Source of the DNA: Caulobacter sp. 602-2 | GTDB taxonomy: Bacteria; Pseudomonadota; Alphaproteobacteria; Caulobacterales; Caulobacteraceae | Direction: 5' to 3' | Assembly (NCBI RefSeq): GCF_011043625.1 | Contig: NZ_JAAKGT010000012.1 | Coordinates: 82,113-146,112, forward strand | Length of the DNA: 64,000 nucleotides | Shown: positions 57,172-64,000 of the stretch, piece after piece | Layout of the letters: each line of letters starts with the position of its first letter | Position numbering within the stretch: position 1 is the first letter of the stretch | The notes under the pieces: model-generated | What the model was told of the DNA's origin: nothing | The model's input: only the letters and a program-made list of their open reading frames with translations | Databases searched by the model: none | Made by a program: the position numbers and the translations under genes

Positions 57172-57340
57172 TCCCTCTCCCCTTGCGGGAGAGGGTGGCT
57201 CCGCGGAGCGGGGTCGGGTGAGGGGTTTCTCAAACGCAAAACGCCGCGACAGCCGATCGGCCGTCGCGGCGTTTTTGGTATCCGGGGAACCCCTCATCCG
57301 TCGGCTTGCGCCGACACCTTCTCCCGCAAGGGGAGAAGGA
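57172..57340. repeat. Composite inverted repeat, family 1, with a terminator in its core
   Basis: The left arm (57172-57227) starts TCCCTCTCCCCTTGCGGGAG; the right arm (57288-57340) ends TCTCCCGCAAGGGGAGAAGG. The arms match those at 46575-46740, but the core differs and holds the mltB terminator. The element fills the whole space between the convergent mltB-like and cheW genes. Confidence 0.88.
57239..57276 (+). terminator. Intrinsic terminator between the mltB-like and cheW genes
   Basis: AAACGCCGCGAC (57239-57250) pairs with GTCGCGGCGTTT (57263-57274), followed by TTGG. The minus strand has TTTGCGTTTG after it, so it may work both ways. Confidence 0.82.
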
Positions 57341-57342
57341 GA

Positions 57343-57795
57343 TCAGGCCGCCTGGCTGACCTGCGGCGGGAACACGTCGTCCATGCGCAGATAGGTGATC
57401 AGGCGGGTGTCTACCGACAGGATGGCCTGCACGAAGCGCAGCTCGTCGGCGCCCATGTCCGGGGCCGGCTGCAGGTGGTCGCGGGTGATGGTGAAGGTCT
57501 CGGAGACGGCGTCGACCAGGATGCCGGCCAGGCGGTCGTGGCACTCGACGACGACGATGACGTGGCGGGTTTCCGGGATGGTGACGCCCAGGCCCAGGCG
57601 GTTGCGCAGGTCGATGACCGGCATGATCGCGCCGCGCAGGTTGATGACGCCCTTGAGGAAGCCCGGGGCATGCGGGATCGGCGTCGCCGGGGTCCAGCCG
57701 CGGATTTCACGGACGGTCTTCACGTCGATGCAGAACTCCTGCTCGCCGATGCAGAACGAGATCAGCTCGAGGGCCGGTTCGGCTTGGTCGGTCAT
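57343..57795 (-). CDS. cheW: Chemotaxis coupling protein CheW
   Basis: 150 residues, a single CheW domain (FCIGEQEFCIDVKTVREIRG, PGFLKGVINLRGAIMPVIDL, RLGLGVTIPE, GILVDAVSETFTI). CheW links chemoreceptors to the kinase CheA at the cell pole. No other che gene is adjacent, so this is an orphan copy. The ATG at 57795 is preferred to an in-frame upstream ATG because similarity starts there. It follows the dgcA-like gene on the same strand after 316 bases. Confidence 0.92.
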   Translation of the reverse strand: MTDQAEPALELISFCIGEQEFCIDVKTVREIRGWTPATPIPHAPGFLKGVINLRGAIMPVIDLRNRLGLGVTIPETRHVIVVVECHDRLAGILVDAVSETFTITRDHLQPAPDMGADELRFVQAILSVDTRLITYLRMDDVFPPQVSQAA

Positions 57796-58111
57796 CAGGA
57801 AATCCCCGGGGTCTGGAAGGCTGGTGCGGACGTCTCCGCTCGCCTGCCACAAGAGCCCGGGCGCCGTTTAACAACGGTTAATGCTGAAGTTTCTCGTGGC
57901 GCGCGAGGGCGAGACCGATTGTCGCGGGCAGTCGGCGCCTGTGGGGTGATCGATTTGCATCAGCATGGTCGGCTCTATCACCGAGCATCCCCGCGAAGGC
58001 GGGGATCCAGGCCGAGGTCGCGAATGATCCAAGGCCGCGCCAGGCTATGAAAGTCAGCTTGAGTCCCCGCCTTCGCGGGGATTGGGCGGTGGAGGGCTGC
58101 AGCCTGAGCTT
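57796..58111. other. 316-bp region with a family 3 repeat and TTAA motifs
   Basis: TTAA at 57868 and 57878 are separated by 6 bases, close to but not the same as the CtrA spacing of 7. ATCCCCGCGAAGGCGGGGAT (57987-58006) and CCCCGCCTTCGCGGGG (58065-58080) are arms of a third palindromic repeat family (57987-58083). No gene seen. Confidence 0.55.
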
Positions 58112-58837
58112 TCAGCCGGCGGCCAGGCGCGCGCGCTTCTTGACGAGCATCGCCGCGCCGGCCTCGGCCAGCGAGGTCTCCGGCTCGGCGCCGGTCTCGA
58201 TCTCGCGCACGCCGAACGAGACGTGCAGGGGCGCGCTCCATTCGCCGAACTGCACCGGAACGCCGCGGATGGCGCCGGCCAGGCTTTCGCCCTTCATCTC
58301 GGCGGTGGCCTTGTCGGCCTGGGCCAGCAGGACGGCGAACTCGTCGCCGCCCATGCGGCCGACGATGTCGCTCTCGCGTACATTGGCCAGCAGGCGTTCG
58401 GCCACGGCCTTGAGCGCGCTGTCGCCGGCGGCGTGGCCGAAGCGGTCGTTGACGGCCTTGAAGTTGTCGAGGTCGAAGAAAACGAGGCTGGCCGGCGATC
58501 CATAGCGCTGGGCGAAGGCCGACACGCGGCGAACCTCGCGCAGGAAGGCGCGGCGGTTCAGCACCGGGGCCAGCACGTCCATGTCGGCCAGGGTCTCGGC
58601 CTCGTTCAGGCGATACTTCAGGCGCGAGACCTCGGTGCGCAGGTCGTCGACCTCCGACATCAGGGTCTGCAGGGCGGCCTGCACCTTGGGCGTCAGGTCG
58701 GCGGGCTCCAGGCCCAGGAACCCGGCCTTGTCGACAGGCACGGTTCCACGCGGCGCGGCCGACACGCCGGCGGCGTCGGCGAGCGCCCGGCGGCGGATCG
58801 CGGAGAAGGTTTCGGTGCGGGCGCCTGAGATCTTCAT
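58112..58837 (-). CDS. dgcA: Diguanylate cyclase, DgcA-like
   Basis: 241 residues, soluble. The N-terminal part is unstructured, then a short coiled coil (about 52-82, VQAALQTLMSEVDDLRTEVS), then one GGDEF domain with active site GGDEF at 163-167 and an intact inhibitory site RESD at 154-157. It makes cyclic di-GMP from two GTP. DgcA of C. crescentus is a small soluble cyclase known for feedback inhibition through an RESD site, which fits well. The name is inferred from that match; the cyclase activity is well supported. No ribosome-binding site is evident before ATG 58837. Confidence 0.75.
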   Translation of the reverse strand: MKISGARTETFSAIRRRALADAAGVSAAPRGTVPVDKAGFLGLEPADLTPKVQAALQTLMSEVDDLRTEVSRLKYRLNEAETLADMDVLAPVLNRRAFLREVRRVSAFAQRYGSPASLVFFDLDNFKAVNDRFGHAAGDSALKAVAERLLANVRESDIVGRMGGDEFAVLLAQADKATAEMKGESLAGAIRGVPVQFGEWSAPLHVSFGVREIETGAEPETSLAEAGAAMLVKKRARLAAG

Positions 58838-58892
58838 CGGAGGGGCGGCGAATCACTTCTGGTCAAGCTGAAAGGAAATCTGCGTTTTCTCA

Positions 58893-58900
58893 TTAACCAT
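58893..58900 (-). promoter_or_regulatory. CtrA half-site-like octamer upstream of dgcA
   Basis: TTAACCAT lies about 60 bases before the dgcA start, an octamer known from CtrA-bound promoters. Only one copy is present; an octamer can occur by chance. Confidence 0.3.
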
Positions 58901-59017
58901 GACAATGCCGGTGGTAGCCGGGCGCCAATAAGCCGCAGGTGGAGAAGCAGGGGCGCCGGGGCGGGGAGGGCGCGCGCAACCTGCGGAACAGCGGTCGAAA
59001 ACGTCCGAGAACGGGCT

Positions 59018-59045
59018 TTGGTCTGGAAGGGCGACCCGCTATAAG
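59018..59045 (+). promoter_or_regulatory. Housekeeping promoter of purEK
   Basis: TTGGTC at 59018-59023 and GCTATAAG at 59038-59045 resemble the Caulobacter sigma-73 consensus (TTGACGS, GCTANAWC) with acceptable spacing, about 65 bases upstream of purE. Confidence 0.5.
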
Positions 59046-59111
59046 GCGCGCGATTCAAGGGGCCGCTGCGGCGCTTTTCGTCGCCCCCTTCGTTGTTCGA
59101 GGAAGACGCCG

Positions 59112-59603
59112 ATGACCACGTCCGCGCCGCCTGTCGCCATCGTCATGGGCAGCCGCTCAGACTGGCCGACGATGAAGAAGGCGGCCGACGCCCTCGACGA
59201 ACTGGGCGTCGCCTACGAGGCCAAGGTCGTCTCGGCCCACCGCACCCCCCAGCGCCTGGTCGAATTCGCCACCGGCGCCAAGGCGGCCGGCTACCAGGTG
59301 ATCATCGCCGGGGCCGGCGGCGCGGCGCACCTGCCGGGCATGGTTGCAGCGATGACCCCGCTGCCGGTGCTGGGCGTGCCGGTGCAGTCCAAGGCCCTCA
59401 GCGGCCTCGATTCCCTGCTGTCGATCGTGCAGATGCCGGGCGGCATCCCGGTGGCCACCCTGGCCATCGGCGAGGCGGGCGCCAGGAACGCCGGCCTTCT
59501 GGCCGCCCAGATCCTGTCGCTGGCCGATCCCGCGCTCGCCGAGCGCCTGGACGCCCAGCGCGCGGCCCAGACCGACAGCGTCGCGCAAAGCGTCGAGGAC
59601 TAA
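59112..59603 (+). CDS. purE: N5-carboxyaminoimidazole ribonucleotide mutase
   Basis: 163 residues. Converts N5-CAIR to CAIR in purine synthesis. Class I PurE motifs: VAIVMGSRSDWPTM (phosphate loop), VVSAHRTPQRL (catalytic His), IIAGAGGAAHLPGM and PGGIPVATLAIG. GAGGAAG precedes the ATG. The purK gene follows after 4 bases, and the two enzymes act in succession. Confidence 0.96.
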   Translation: MTTSAPPVAIVMGSRSDWPTMKKAADALDELGVAYEAKVVSAHRTPQRLVEFATGAKAAGYQVIIAGAGGAAHLPGMVAAMTPLPVLGVPVQSKALSGLDSLLSIVQMPGGIPVATLAIGEAGARNAGLLAAQILSLADPALAERLDAQRAAQTDSVAQSVED

Positions 59604-59607
59604 GACC

Positions 59608-60702
59608 ATGACCGCCTCTCCGGCTCTTCCTCTGCCCCCCGGCTCCACCCTCGGGATCCTCGGCGGCGGGCAACTGGGCCGGATGCTGGCCCAAGCCGCC
59701 TCGCGCCTGGGCTTCGACGTGGTCATCCTCGATCCCGAGGAAAACAGCCCGGCCGGCCGCGTCGCCGCCCGCCAGATCGTCGGCGCCTATGACGACCGCT
59801 GGGCGCTCAAGCGCCTGGCCGAGGCCTGCCACGTCGTCACCTACGAGTTCGAGAACGTGCCGGCCGAGACCGTGGCCGAGCTGACGGCCCTGGGCTGCGA
59901 GGTCGCCCCCGGCGCCCGCGCCCTGGCCGCCGCCCAGGATCGCGTGGCCGAAAAGACCTTTCTGGCCGAGATCGGCGTGCCCACCGTGGCCTTCGCCCCG
60001 GTCGACGACGAAGAGAGCCTGCTGGCCGCCGTGGCCAGGATCGGCGCCCCCAGCCTCCTGAAGACCCGCCGCGAGGGCTATGACGGCAAGGGCCAGGCCT
60101 GGATCCAGCGCGCGGGCGACGCCATCGCCGCCTTCGAGAAGATCGGCCGTCAGCCGGCCATCCTCGAGGCCCCGGCCGACTTCGGCCGCGAACTGTCGGT
60201 GATCGCTGCGCGCGGCCGCAACGGCGAGATCGTCTGCTACCCGCTGTCGGACAACCACCACGAGGGCGGCGTCCTGCGCCGCACGATCGCGCCGGCCAAG
60301 GCCACGCCGTCCGAGCGCGACCAGGCCGAGGCCATCGCCGCCAAGATCCTCACAGCGCTGGATTATGTGGGCGTGATCGGGGTGGAGCTGTTCGAACTGG
60401 CCGGCGGCAAGCTGCTGGTCAACGAGTTCGCCCCCCGGGTCCACAACACCGGCCACTGGACCCAGGACGGCTGCGAGGTCGACCAGTTCGAGCAGCACAT
60501 CCGCGCGGTCGCCGGCTGGCCGCTGGGGCCGACCGCGGCCCTGGCCCGCGTCGAGATGACCAACCTGCTCGGCCCCGAGGTCGACGCCTGGAAGAAGCTG
60601 GCCGCCGAGCCCGAGACCCGCATCCACCTCTACGGCAAGGGCGAGGCCCGCGCCGGACGCAAGATGGGCCACGTCAACCGCCTGCGGCCGCTGGAGGGCT
60701 GA
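59608..60702 (+). CDS. purK: N5-carboxyaminoimidazole ribonucleotide synthase
   Basis: 364 residues. ATP- and bicarbonate-dependent carboxylation of AIR, the step before PurE. ATP-grasp enzyme: LGILGGGQLGRMLAQAA at the start, LKTRREGYDGKGQ in the ATP lid, GVIGVELFEL and LVNEFAPRVHNTGHWTQ at the active site. Co-transcribed with purE. Confidence 0.96.
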   Translation: MTASPALPLPPGSTLGILGGGQLGRMLAQAASRLGFDVVILDPEENSPAGRVAARQIVGAYDDRWALKRLAEACHVVTYEFENVPAETVAELTALGCEVAPGARALAAAQDRVAEKTFLAEIGVPTVAFAPVDDEESLLAAVARIGAPSLLKTRREGYDGKGQAWIQRAGDAIAAFEKIGRQPAILEAPADFGRELSVIAARGRNGEIVCYPLSDNHHEGGVLRRTIAPAKATPSERDQAEAIAAKILTALDYVGVIGVELFELAGGKLLVNEFAPRVHNTGHWTQDGCEVDQFEQHIRAVAGWPLGPTAALARVEMTNLLGPEVDAWKKLAAEPETRIHLYGKGEARAGRKMGHVNRLRPLEG

Positions 60703-60763
60703 GGGGGGCGGACTGGTGATTGCCCCGGGCCCGAAAGGCCCTAGTGTTGAAGTTTCCTACGCT

Positions 60764-60877
60764 CGTCATCCCGGCCGTAGCGAAGCGGAGAGCCGGGACC
60801 CAGGGGCCGCCGCATTGCGATTCCCCCTGGGTCCCGGCTCTGCGGCCCGCGAGGCGGGCCTCCGGCCGGGATGACGA
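60764..60877. repeat. Long intergenic inverted repeat, family 2
   Basis: CGTCATCCCGGCCG at the left and CGGCCGGGATGACG at the right are exact complements; inner arms GAGCCGGGACCCAGGGG and CCCCTGGGTCCCGGCTC are also perfect complements. The tidiest of the three family 2 copies. Confidence 0.9.
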
Positions 60878-60923
60878 TCGTTTGTGTGTGGCGCGCTGAG
60901 CGCCCAACCCCCAGCGAGACCCC

Positions 60924-61619
60924 ATGACCCTGACCATCGGCCTGATTGGCGGCATGAGCTGGGAAAGCTCGGCGCAGTACTATCGGCTGATCAACGAGGC
61001 GGTGCGCGCCCGGCGCGGCCCCACCGCTTCGGCCCAGTGCCTGATGTGGTCGTTCGATTTTTCGCAGATCGAGGCCCTGCAGCACGCGGGCCGCTGGGAC
61101 GAACTGGCCGACCGCCTGGCCGACGCCGGCAAGGCGCTGGAGCGGGCCGGGGCCGATTTCCTCGTCCTGTGCACCAACACCATGCACCGCCTGGCCGGCG
61201 AGCTTCAGGCCGCCGTCGACCTGCCGCTGCTGCACATCGCCGATCCCACGGGCGAGGCGATCAGGGCGGCCGGCCTGCGCAAGGTCGGCTTGCTCGGCAC
61301 GGCCTTCACCATGGAGCACGCCTTCTATCGCGGGCGGCTGGAGGAGCGGTTCGGGCTGGAGGTGGTCGTCCCCGGCGAGGCGGACCGCGCCCTGGTTCAT
61401 TGCGTGATCTACGAGGAGCTGGTGGCGGGCGTCGTGCGCGAGCCCTCCCGCCAGGCCTACCGCGAGGTGATCGCCCGCCTGGTCGAGGCCGGCGCCGAGG
61501 GGGTCATCCTGGGCTGCACCGAGATCATGCTGCTGGTCGGGGAGGGCGACAGCCCGGTTCCCGTGTTCGACACCACGACCCTGCACGCCCTGGCCGCGGC
61601 CGAGCGGGCGCTGGGGTAG
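60924..61619 (+). CDS. Aspartate/glutamate racemase-family protein
   Basis: 231 residues. Cofactor-independent racemase fold: IGLIGGMSWESSAQYYRLIN at the start, first catalytic Cys83 in CTNTMH and second Cys198 in GCTEI. The SWES motif and lengths fit the YgeA-like broad amino-acid racemases. It may provide D-amino acids for cell-wall metabolism or act in catabolism. Monocistronic, between two palindromic repeats. Confidence 0.9.
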   Translation: MTLTIGLIGGMSWESSAQYYRLINEAVRARRGPTASAQCLMWSFDFSQIEALQHAGRWDELADRLADAGKALERAGADFLVLCTNTMHRLAGELQAAVDLPLLHIADPTGEAIRAAGLRKVGLLGTAFTMEHAFYRGRLEERFGLEVVVPGEADRALVHCVIYEELVAGVVREPSRQAYREVIARLVEAGAEGVILGCTEIMLLVGEGDSPVPVFDTTTLHALAAAERALG

Positions 61620-61623
61620 GAGA

Positions 61624-61719
61624 GCCCCCTCAGTCGGCTTCGCCGACACCTCCCCCAGAGGGGGAGCATCTTAGATCCTCCCCCTCTGGGGGAGGTGGCC
61701 CGGAGGGCCGGAGGGGGTC
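61624..61719. repeat. Intergenic inverted repeat, family 1b
   Basis: CCCCCTCAGTCGGCTTCGCC, then CTCCCCCAGAGGGGGAG, a spacer, CCCCCTCTGGGGGAGG and GGAGGGGGTC. Nearly the same as 16147-16248. It runs into the stop codon of coq9. Confidence 0.87.
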
Positions 61720-62377
61720 AGCTGCGCGCGTACCGCATCTTCGCCAGCGCGGCGAGGAACTCGGCCGCCAGGTTCGGGGCCTTCACGCCGGCCTTCCACT
61801 TCTCGAAGGCCATCACGCCCTCGATGCGGGCGTCCAGGTGCTTGAGGGCGGACTCGCGGCCCGAGGCCAGGTCGACCGCCAGGGTCGAGACCAGGATCCC
61901 CGACAGGATCGCGCGCTTGGAATAGTGGTTCTCGTCGGTTGCGGTGTCGCCGGCCCAGCGCCAGAGCTGGTCGGCGCTTTCCCACAGCAGCGACAGCGCC
62001 AGCGGCAGATTGGTCGGGAACGCCAGGAACGCGGCCCAGCGTCGCACGGCCTCGCTGTCGTGGGCGGCCGCGTCGATGCGGGCGACGACGCCCTCGCGGA
62101 TCTTTTGGCGGATCTTCAGCGCGGCCGGATCGAGCTTGGAGAGGGTTTCCATGGCCTTGGCGTCGTGACGGCGGGCCAGGATGGCGGCCAGATCGCGCGG
62201 GCCTTGCGGCAGCAGAAGGTCGGTTTCCCCCGGCGACAGCTGGGCCGCGGCGGCCGCCGCGCGGACCAGGCCGGTGTTCCAGCCCAGGCGCGGCGACAGG
62301 CGCAGAGCCTCGTCCAAAACCCGTTGTTCGGCCTTGTCGGCCCAATCCTGCGTTGCTTCGGCGGCGGTCTGGCTCAT
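61718..62377 (-). CDS. COQ9-family protein (ubiquinone biosynthesis)
   Basis: 219 residues. COQ9 proteins bind lipids and help the hydroxylation steps of ubiquinone synthesis. Pattern: a TetR-like helical N-terminus (LDEALRLSPRLGWNTGLVRA), KIREGVVARIDAA, and the C-terminal block LWRWAGDTATDENHYSKRAI, GILVSTLAVDLASGRE that is typical of the family. ATG 62377. The stop abuts a family 1b repeat. Confidence 0.87.
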   Translation of the reverse strand: MSQTAAEATQDWADKAEQRVLDEALRLSPRLGWNTGLVRAAAAAAQLSPGETDLLLPQGPRDLAAILARRHDAKAMETLSKLDPAALKIRQKIREGVVARIDAAAHDSEAVRRWAAFLAFPTNLPLALSLLWESADQLWRWAGDTATDENHYSKRAILSGILVSTLAVDLASGRESALKHLDARIEGVMAFEKWKAGVKAPNLAAEFLAALAKMRYARS

Positions 62378-62559
62378 GAATCCGAGTCTACACCGGTGTT
62401 TAGCGCTCGTCGCGCATGGACACGCGGCCTTCGCTCTGCTATCTGCCGCCCCTCGTCGCCCGGAAGCACCCCTTCCAGGGCGTAAGGTTTTTATTCGCCC
62501 GCCCGGCCCCTCAAGAGGGACTTGGGAAATTGGTCGGGCCGTCGAATGGAGAGTCACCC

Positions 62560-62793
62560 CTGGTCCAGATTTTCGTCCGCGACAACAACGTCGATCAAGC
62601 CCTGAAGGCCCTCAAGAAGAAGATGCAGCGCGAAGGCTCGTTCCGCGAGATGAAGCGCCACGTCCACTACGAAAAGCCCTCGGAAAAGCGCGCACGTCAA
62701 AAGGCCGAAGCCGTCCGTCGCGCCCGCAAGCTGGCCCGCAAGCGCGCTCAGCGCGAAGGCCTGCTGCCGATGCCGAAGAAGGCTTCGCGTTAA
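62560..62793 (+). CDS. rpsU: 30S ribosomal protein S21, probable CTG start
   Basis: 77 residues if started at CTG 62560. The product runs (M)VQIFVRDNNVDQALKALKKK, then a strongly basic helix (HYEKPSEKRARQKAEAVRR), which is S21 throughout. Codon 1 in the family is the Met before Val-Gln-Ile; here that codon is CTG, with GGAGAG (62548-62553) 6 bases before it. The nearest in-frame TTG is ten codons upstream and an ATG 48 codons upstream; both would add a tail unlike any S21. S21 helps initiation by contacting the 3' end of 16S rRNA. Confidence 0.85.
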   Translation: MVQIFVRDNNVDQALKALKKKMQREGSFREMKRHVHYEKPSEKRARQKAEAVRRARKLARKRAQREGLLPMPKKASR

Positions 62794-62853
62794 GAGCGCC
62801 GTCGAGGCGCGGATCTTCGCGCCTCCGCGTTCCACGCACCCGAAAACAGACGA

Positions 62854-62888
62854 AACCCGCGCCGGGCGACCGGCGCGGGTTTTGTTTT
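62854..62888 (+). terminator. Terminator after rpsU
   Basis: AACCCGCGCCGG (62854-62865), loop GCGA, CCGGCGCGGGTT (62870-62881), then TTGTTTT. Strong. Confidence 0.9.
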
Positions 62889-62967
62889 GCCTGCTGCACG
62901 GAAACTCCCCTCGACGGGCGAGCGAGCCTCGCCTAGGTTTCGCTTTCGGAACAAGAAGGGAACGCGC

Positions 62968-63165
62968 GTGCGGCGAGCCTGGCTGTTGGGAGGGATATGC
63001 GTGATCGGCGCGGCCGGCGCCCTGGCCTGGCCCAAGGTCGACCGCTGGCTCGATGTCGACGTCTGCCTGGACGGCGGTGGGGCCTATATCCACGACCAGG
63101 GCCGCTGTTCCCACGACCAGTCCGAAATCGACGCCTACAACAAGCGAAAGGCCGCGACGCCATGA
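62968..63165 (+). CDS. Small membrane-anchored hypothetical protein
   Basis: 65 residues from GTG 62968 (AAGGGA upstream). One N-terminal membrane helix (AWLLGGICVIGAAGALAW), then a short periplasmic part with two cysteines (VDVCLDGGGAYIHDQGRCSH) that could form a disulfide. Its stop overlaps the ATG of the DUF72 gene (ATGA). No family recognised. Confidence 0.6.
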   Translation: MRRAWLLGGICVIGAAGALAWPKVDRWLDVDVCLDGGGAYIHDQGRCSHDQSEIDAYNKRKAATP

Positions 63166-63959
63166 CGGGACAGATTCGTATCGGCATCGGCGGCTGGACC
63201 TTCGAGCCCTGGCGCGGCCACTTCTACCCGTCCGACCTCAAGCAGAAGGAAGAGCTGGCCTACGCCAGCCGCCAGCTGACGGCGATCGAGATCAACGGCA
63301 CCTACTATTCCAGCTTCAAGCCCGACAGCTGGAAGAAGTGGCGCGACGAGACGCCGGACGACTTCGTGTTCGCGGTGAAGGCCTCGCGCTTCACCACCAA
63401 CCGCAAGGTGCTGGCCGAAGGGGCTGAGTCGGTGGGCAAGTTCCTCGACCAGGGCCTGACCGAGCTGGGCGACAAGCTGGGCCCCATCCTCTGGCAGTTC
63501 ATGCCGACCAAGAAGTTCGACGAGGCCGATTTCGGCGCCTTCTTAGGCTTGCTGCCCAAGGAGAAGGACGGCGTGCGCCTGCGCCACGCCGTCGAGGTGC
63601 GCAACGACACCTTCATGACTCCGGCCTTCCCGGCGCTGCTGCGGGAACACGGCGTGGCCGGCGTCTACGCCAAGCACTTCGACTATCCGGAGTTCGCCGA
63701 CGAGGCGGCCGATTTCGTCTACGCCCGCCTGCAGACGGGCTCGGATGAGGTGGCCACGGCCTATCCCGAGCCCGAGCTCGACCAGTGGGCTGACCGGCTG
63801 AAGACCTGGGCGGCCGGCGGCGCTCCGGCCGACCTGCCGCGCATCGACAAGGCCGCCGTCCCGTCCGCCAGGCAGCGCGACGTCTTCGCCTTCATCATCC
63901 ACGAGGGCAAGGTGAACGCGCCGCACGGGGCGATGGCGCTGATCCAGAAGGTGAAGTGA
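63162..63959 (+). CDS. DUF72-domain protein
   Basis: 265 residues, TIM-barrel DUF72 family. Landmarks: IRIGIGGWTFEPWRGHFYP at the start, AIEINGTYYS, FAVKASRFTTN, LGPILWQFMP and HAVEVRNDTF. Function of the family is not established, though structure suggests a sugar- or nucleotide-related enzyme. Translationally coupled to the small membrane protein. Confidence 0.88.
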   Translation: MTGQIRIGIGGWTFEPWRGHFYPSDLKQKEELAYASRQLTAIEINGTYYSSFKPDSWKKWRDETPDDFVFAVKASRFTTNRKVLAEGAESVGKFLDQGLTELGDKLGPILWQFMPTKKFDEADFGAFLGLLPKEKDGVRLRHAVEVRNDTFMTPAFPALLREHGVAGVYAKHFDYPEFADEAADFVYARLQTGSDEVATAYPEPELDQWADRLKTWAAGGAPADLPRIDKAAVPSARQRDVFAFIIHEGKVNAPHGAMALIQKVK

Positions 63960-63978
63960 CGCCCTGAGGCCTTCAGGA

Positions 63979-64000
63979 ACCTCCCCCTTTGGGGGGCCGC
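63979..64000. repeat. First bases of another family 1b repeat, cut by the window end
   Basis: ACCTCCCCCTTTGGGGGGCC is the start of a CTCCCCC-type palindrome like those at 16147 and 61624. The rest is outside the window. Confidence 0.5.

Overview
The window is one contiguous stretch of a high-GC alphaproteobacterial chromosome, almost certainly from the genus Caulobacter or a close relative. Four regulators that define Caulobacter biology can be recognised directly: DivL (a kinase-like protein with Tyr550 where kinases carry His), GapR (DUF2312), a TacA-type sigma-54 response regulator with Asp54, and a small GGDEF protein with an RESD inhibitory site that fits DgcA. An alphaproteobacterial SOS box in front of mmcB, a class I lysyl-tRNA synthetase and large TonB-dependent receptors agree with this. 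No tRNA, rRNA, insertion sequence, CRISPR array or prophage was found.

Layout. 0-6 kb: the end of an acetaldehyde dehydrogenase gene, acetyl-CoA synthetase, an Xre-RES toxin-antitoxin pair, lysyl-tRNA synthetase and an aminoglycoside-phosphotransferase-like gene that appears to start at CTG. 6-15 kb: an S24-type repressor lacking its catalytic serine, a MerR regulator with a LiuR-like operator, and a fatty-acid oxidation block (two acyl-CoA dehydrogenases, an OsmC protein, thiolase, FadB/J-type multifunctional enzyme). 15-19 kb: a TonB-like membrane protein, a TonB-dependent receptor and a YfiR-like periplasmic protein. 19-26 kb: SOS-controlled mmcB, two tandem lipocalins, an erythromycin-esterase-like exported protein, a ferritin-like di-iron protein divergent from a CobB sirtuin, and a LysR regulator. 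26-33 kb: SWIM protein, metallopeptidase, divL and a second TonB-dependent receptor.

33-44 kb is the most accessory-looking part: a GNAT acetyltransferase, a DUF6916-like protein and a phage-tail-collar (microcystin-dependent-protein type) protein beside a 2,920-residue autotransporter made of four IPT/TIG domains, about fifteen putative-Ig repeats, about seven cadherin-like repeats and a C-terminal beta-barrel. I consider this the best candidate for an undescribed surface system.

44-64 kb returns to core genes: recQ, an SdpR/SdpI pair, PBP1A, tacA, an ArsR/AHSA1 pair with a very compact divergent promoter, gapR, rpmJ (41 codons), a lytic transglycosylase, cheW, dgcA, purEK, an Asp/Glu racemase, coq9, rpsU (apparently starting at CTG) and a DUF72 protein.

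Gene junctions are rich in inverted repeats. At least three families of long imperfect palindromes recur between genes, and about a dozen intrinsic terminators are visible. Acetaldehyde dehydrogenase, Acs and the beta-oxidation genes all lead to acetyl-CoA, and CobB could control Acs by deacetylation. The DivL, TacA, GapR and DgcA genes tie the right-hand half to cell-cycle and cell-pole control.
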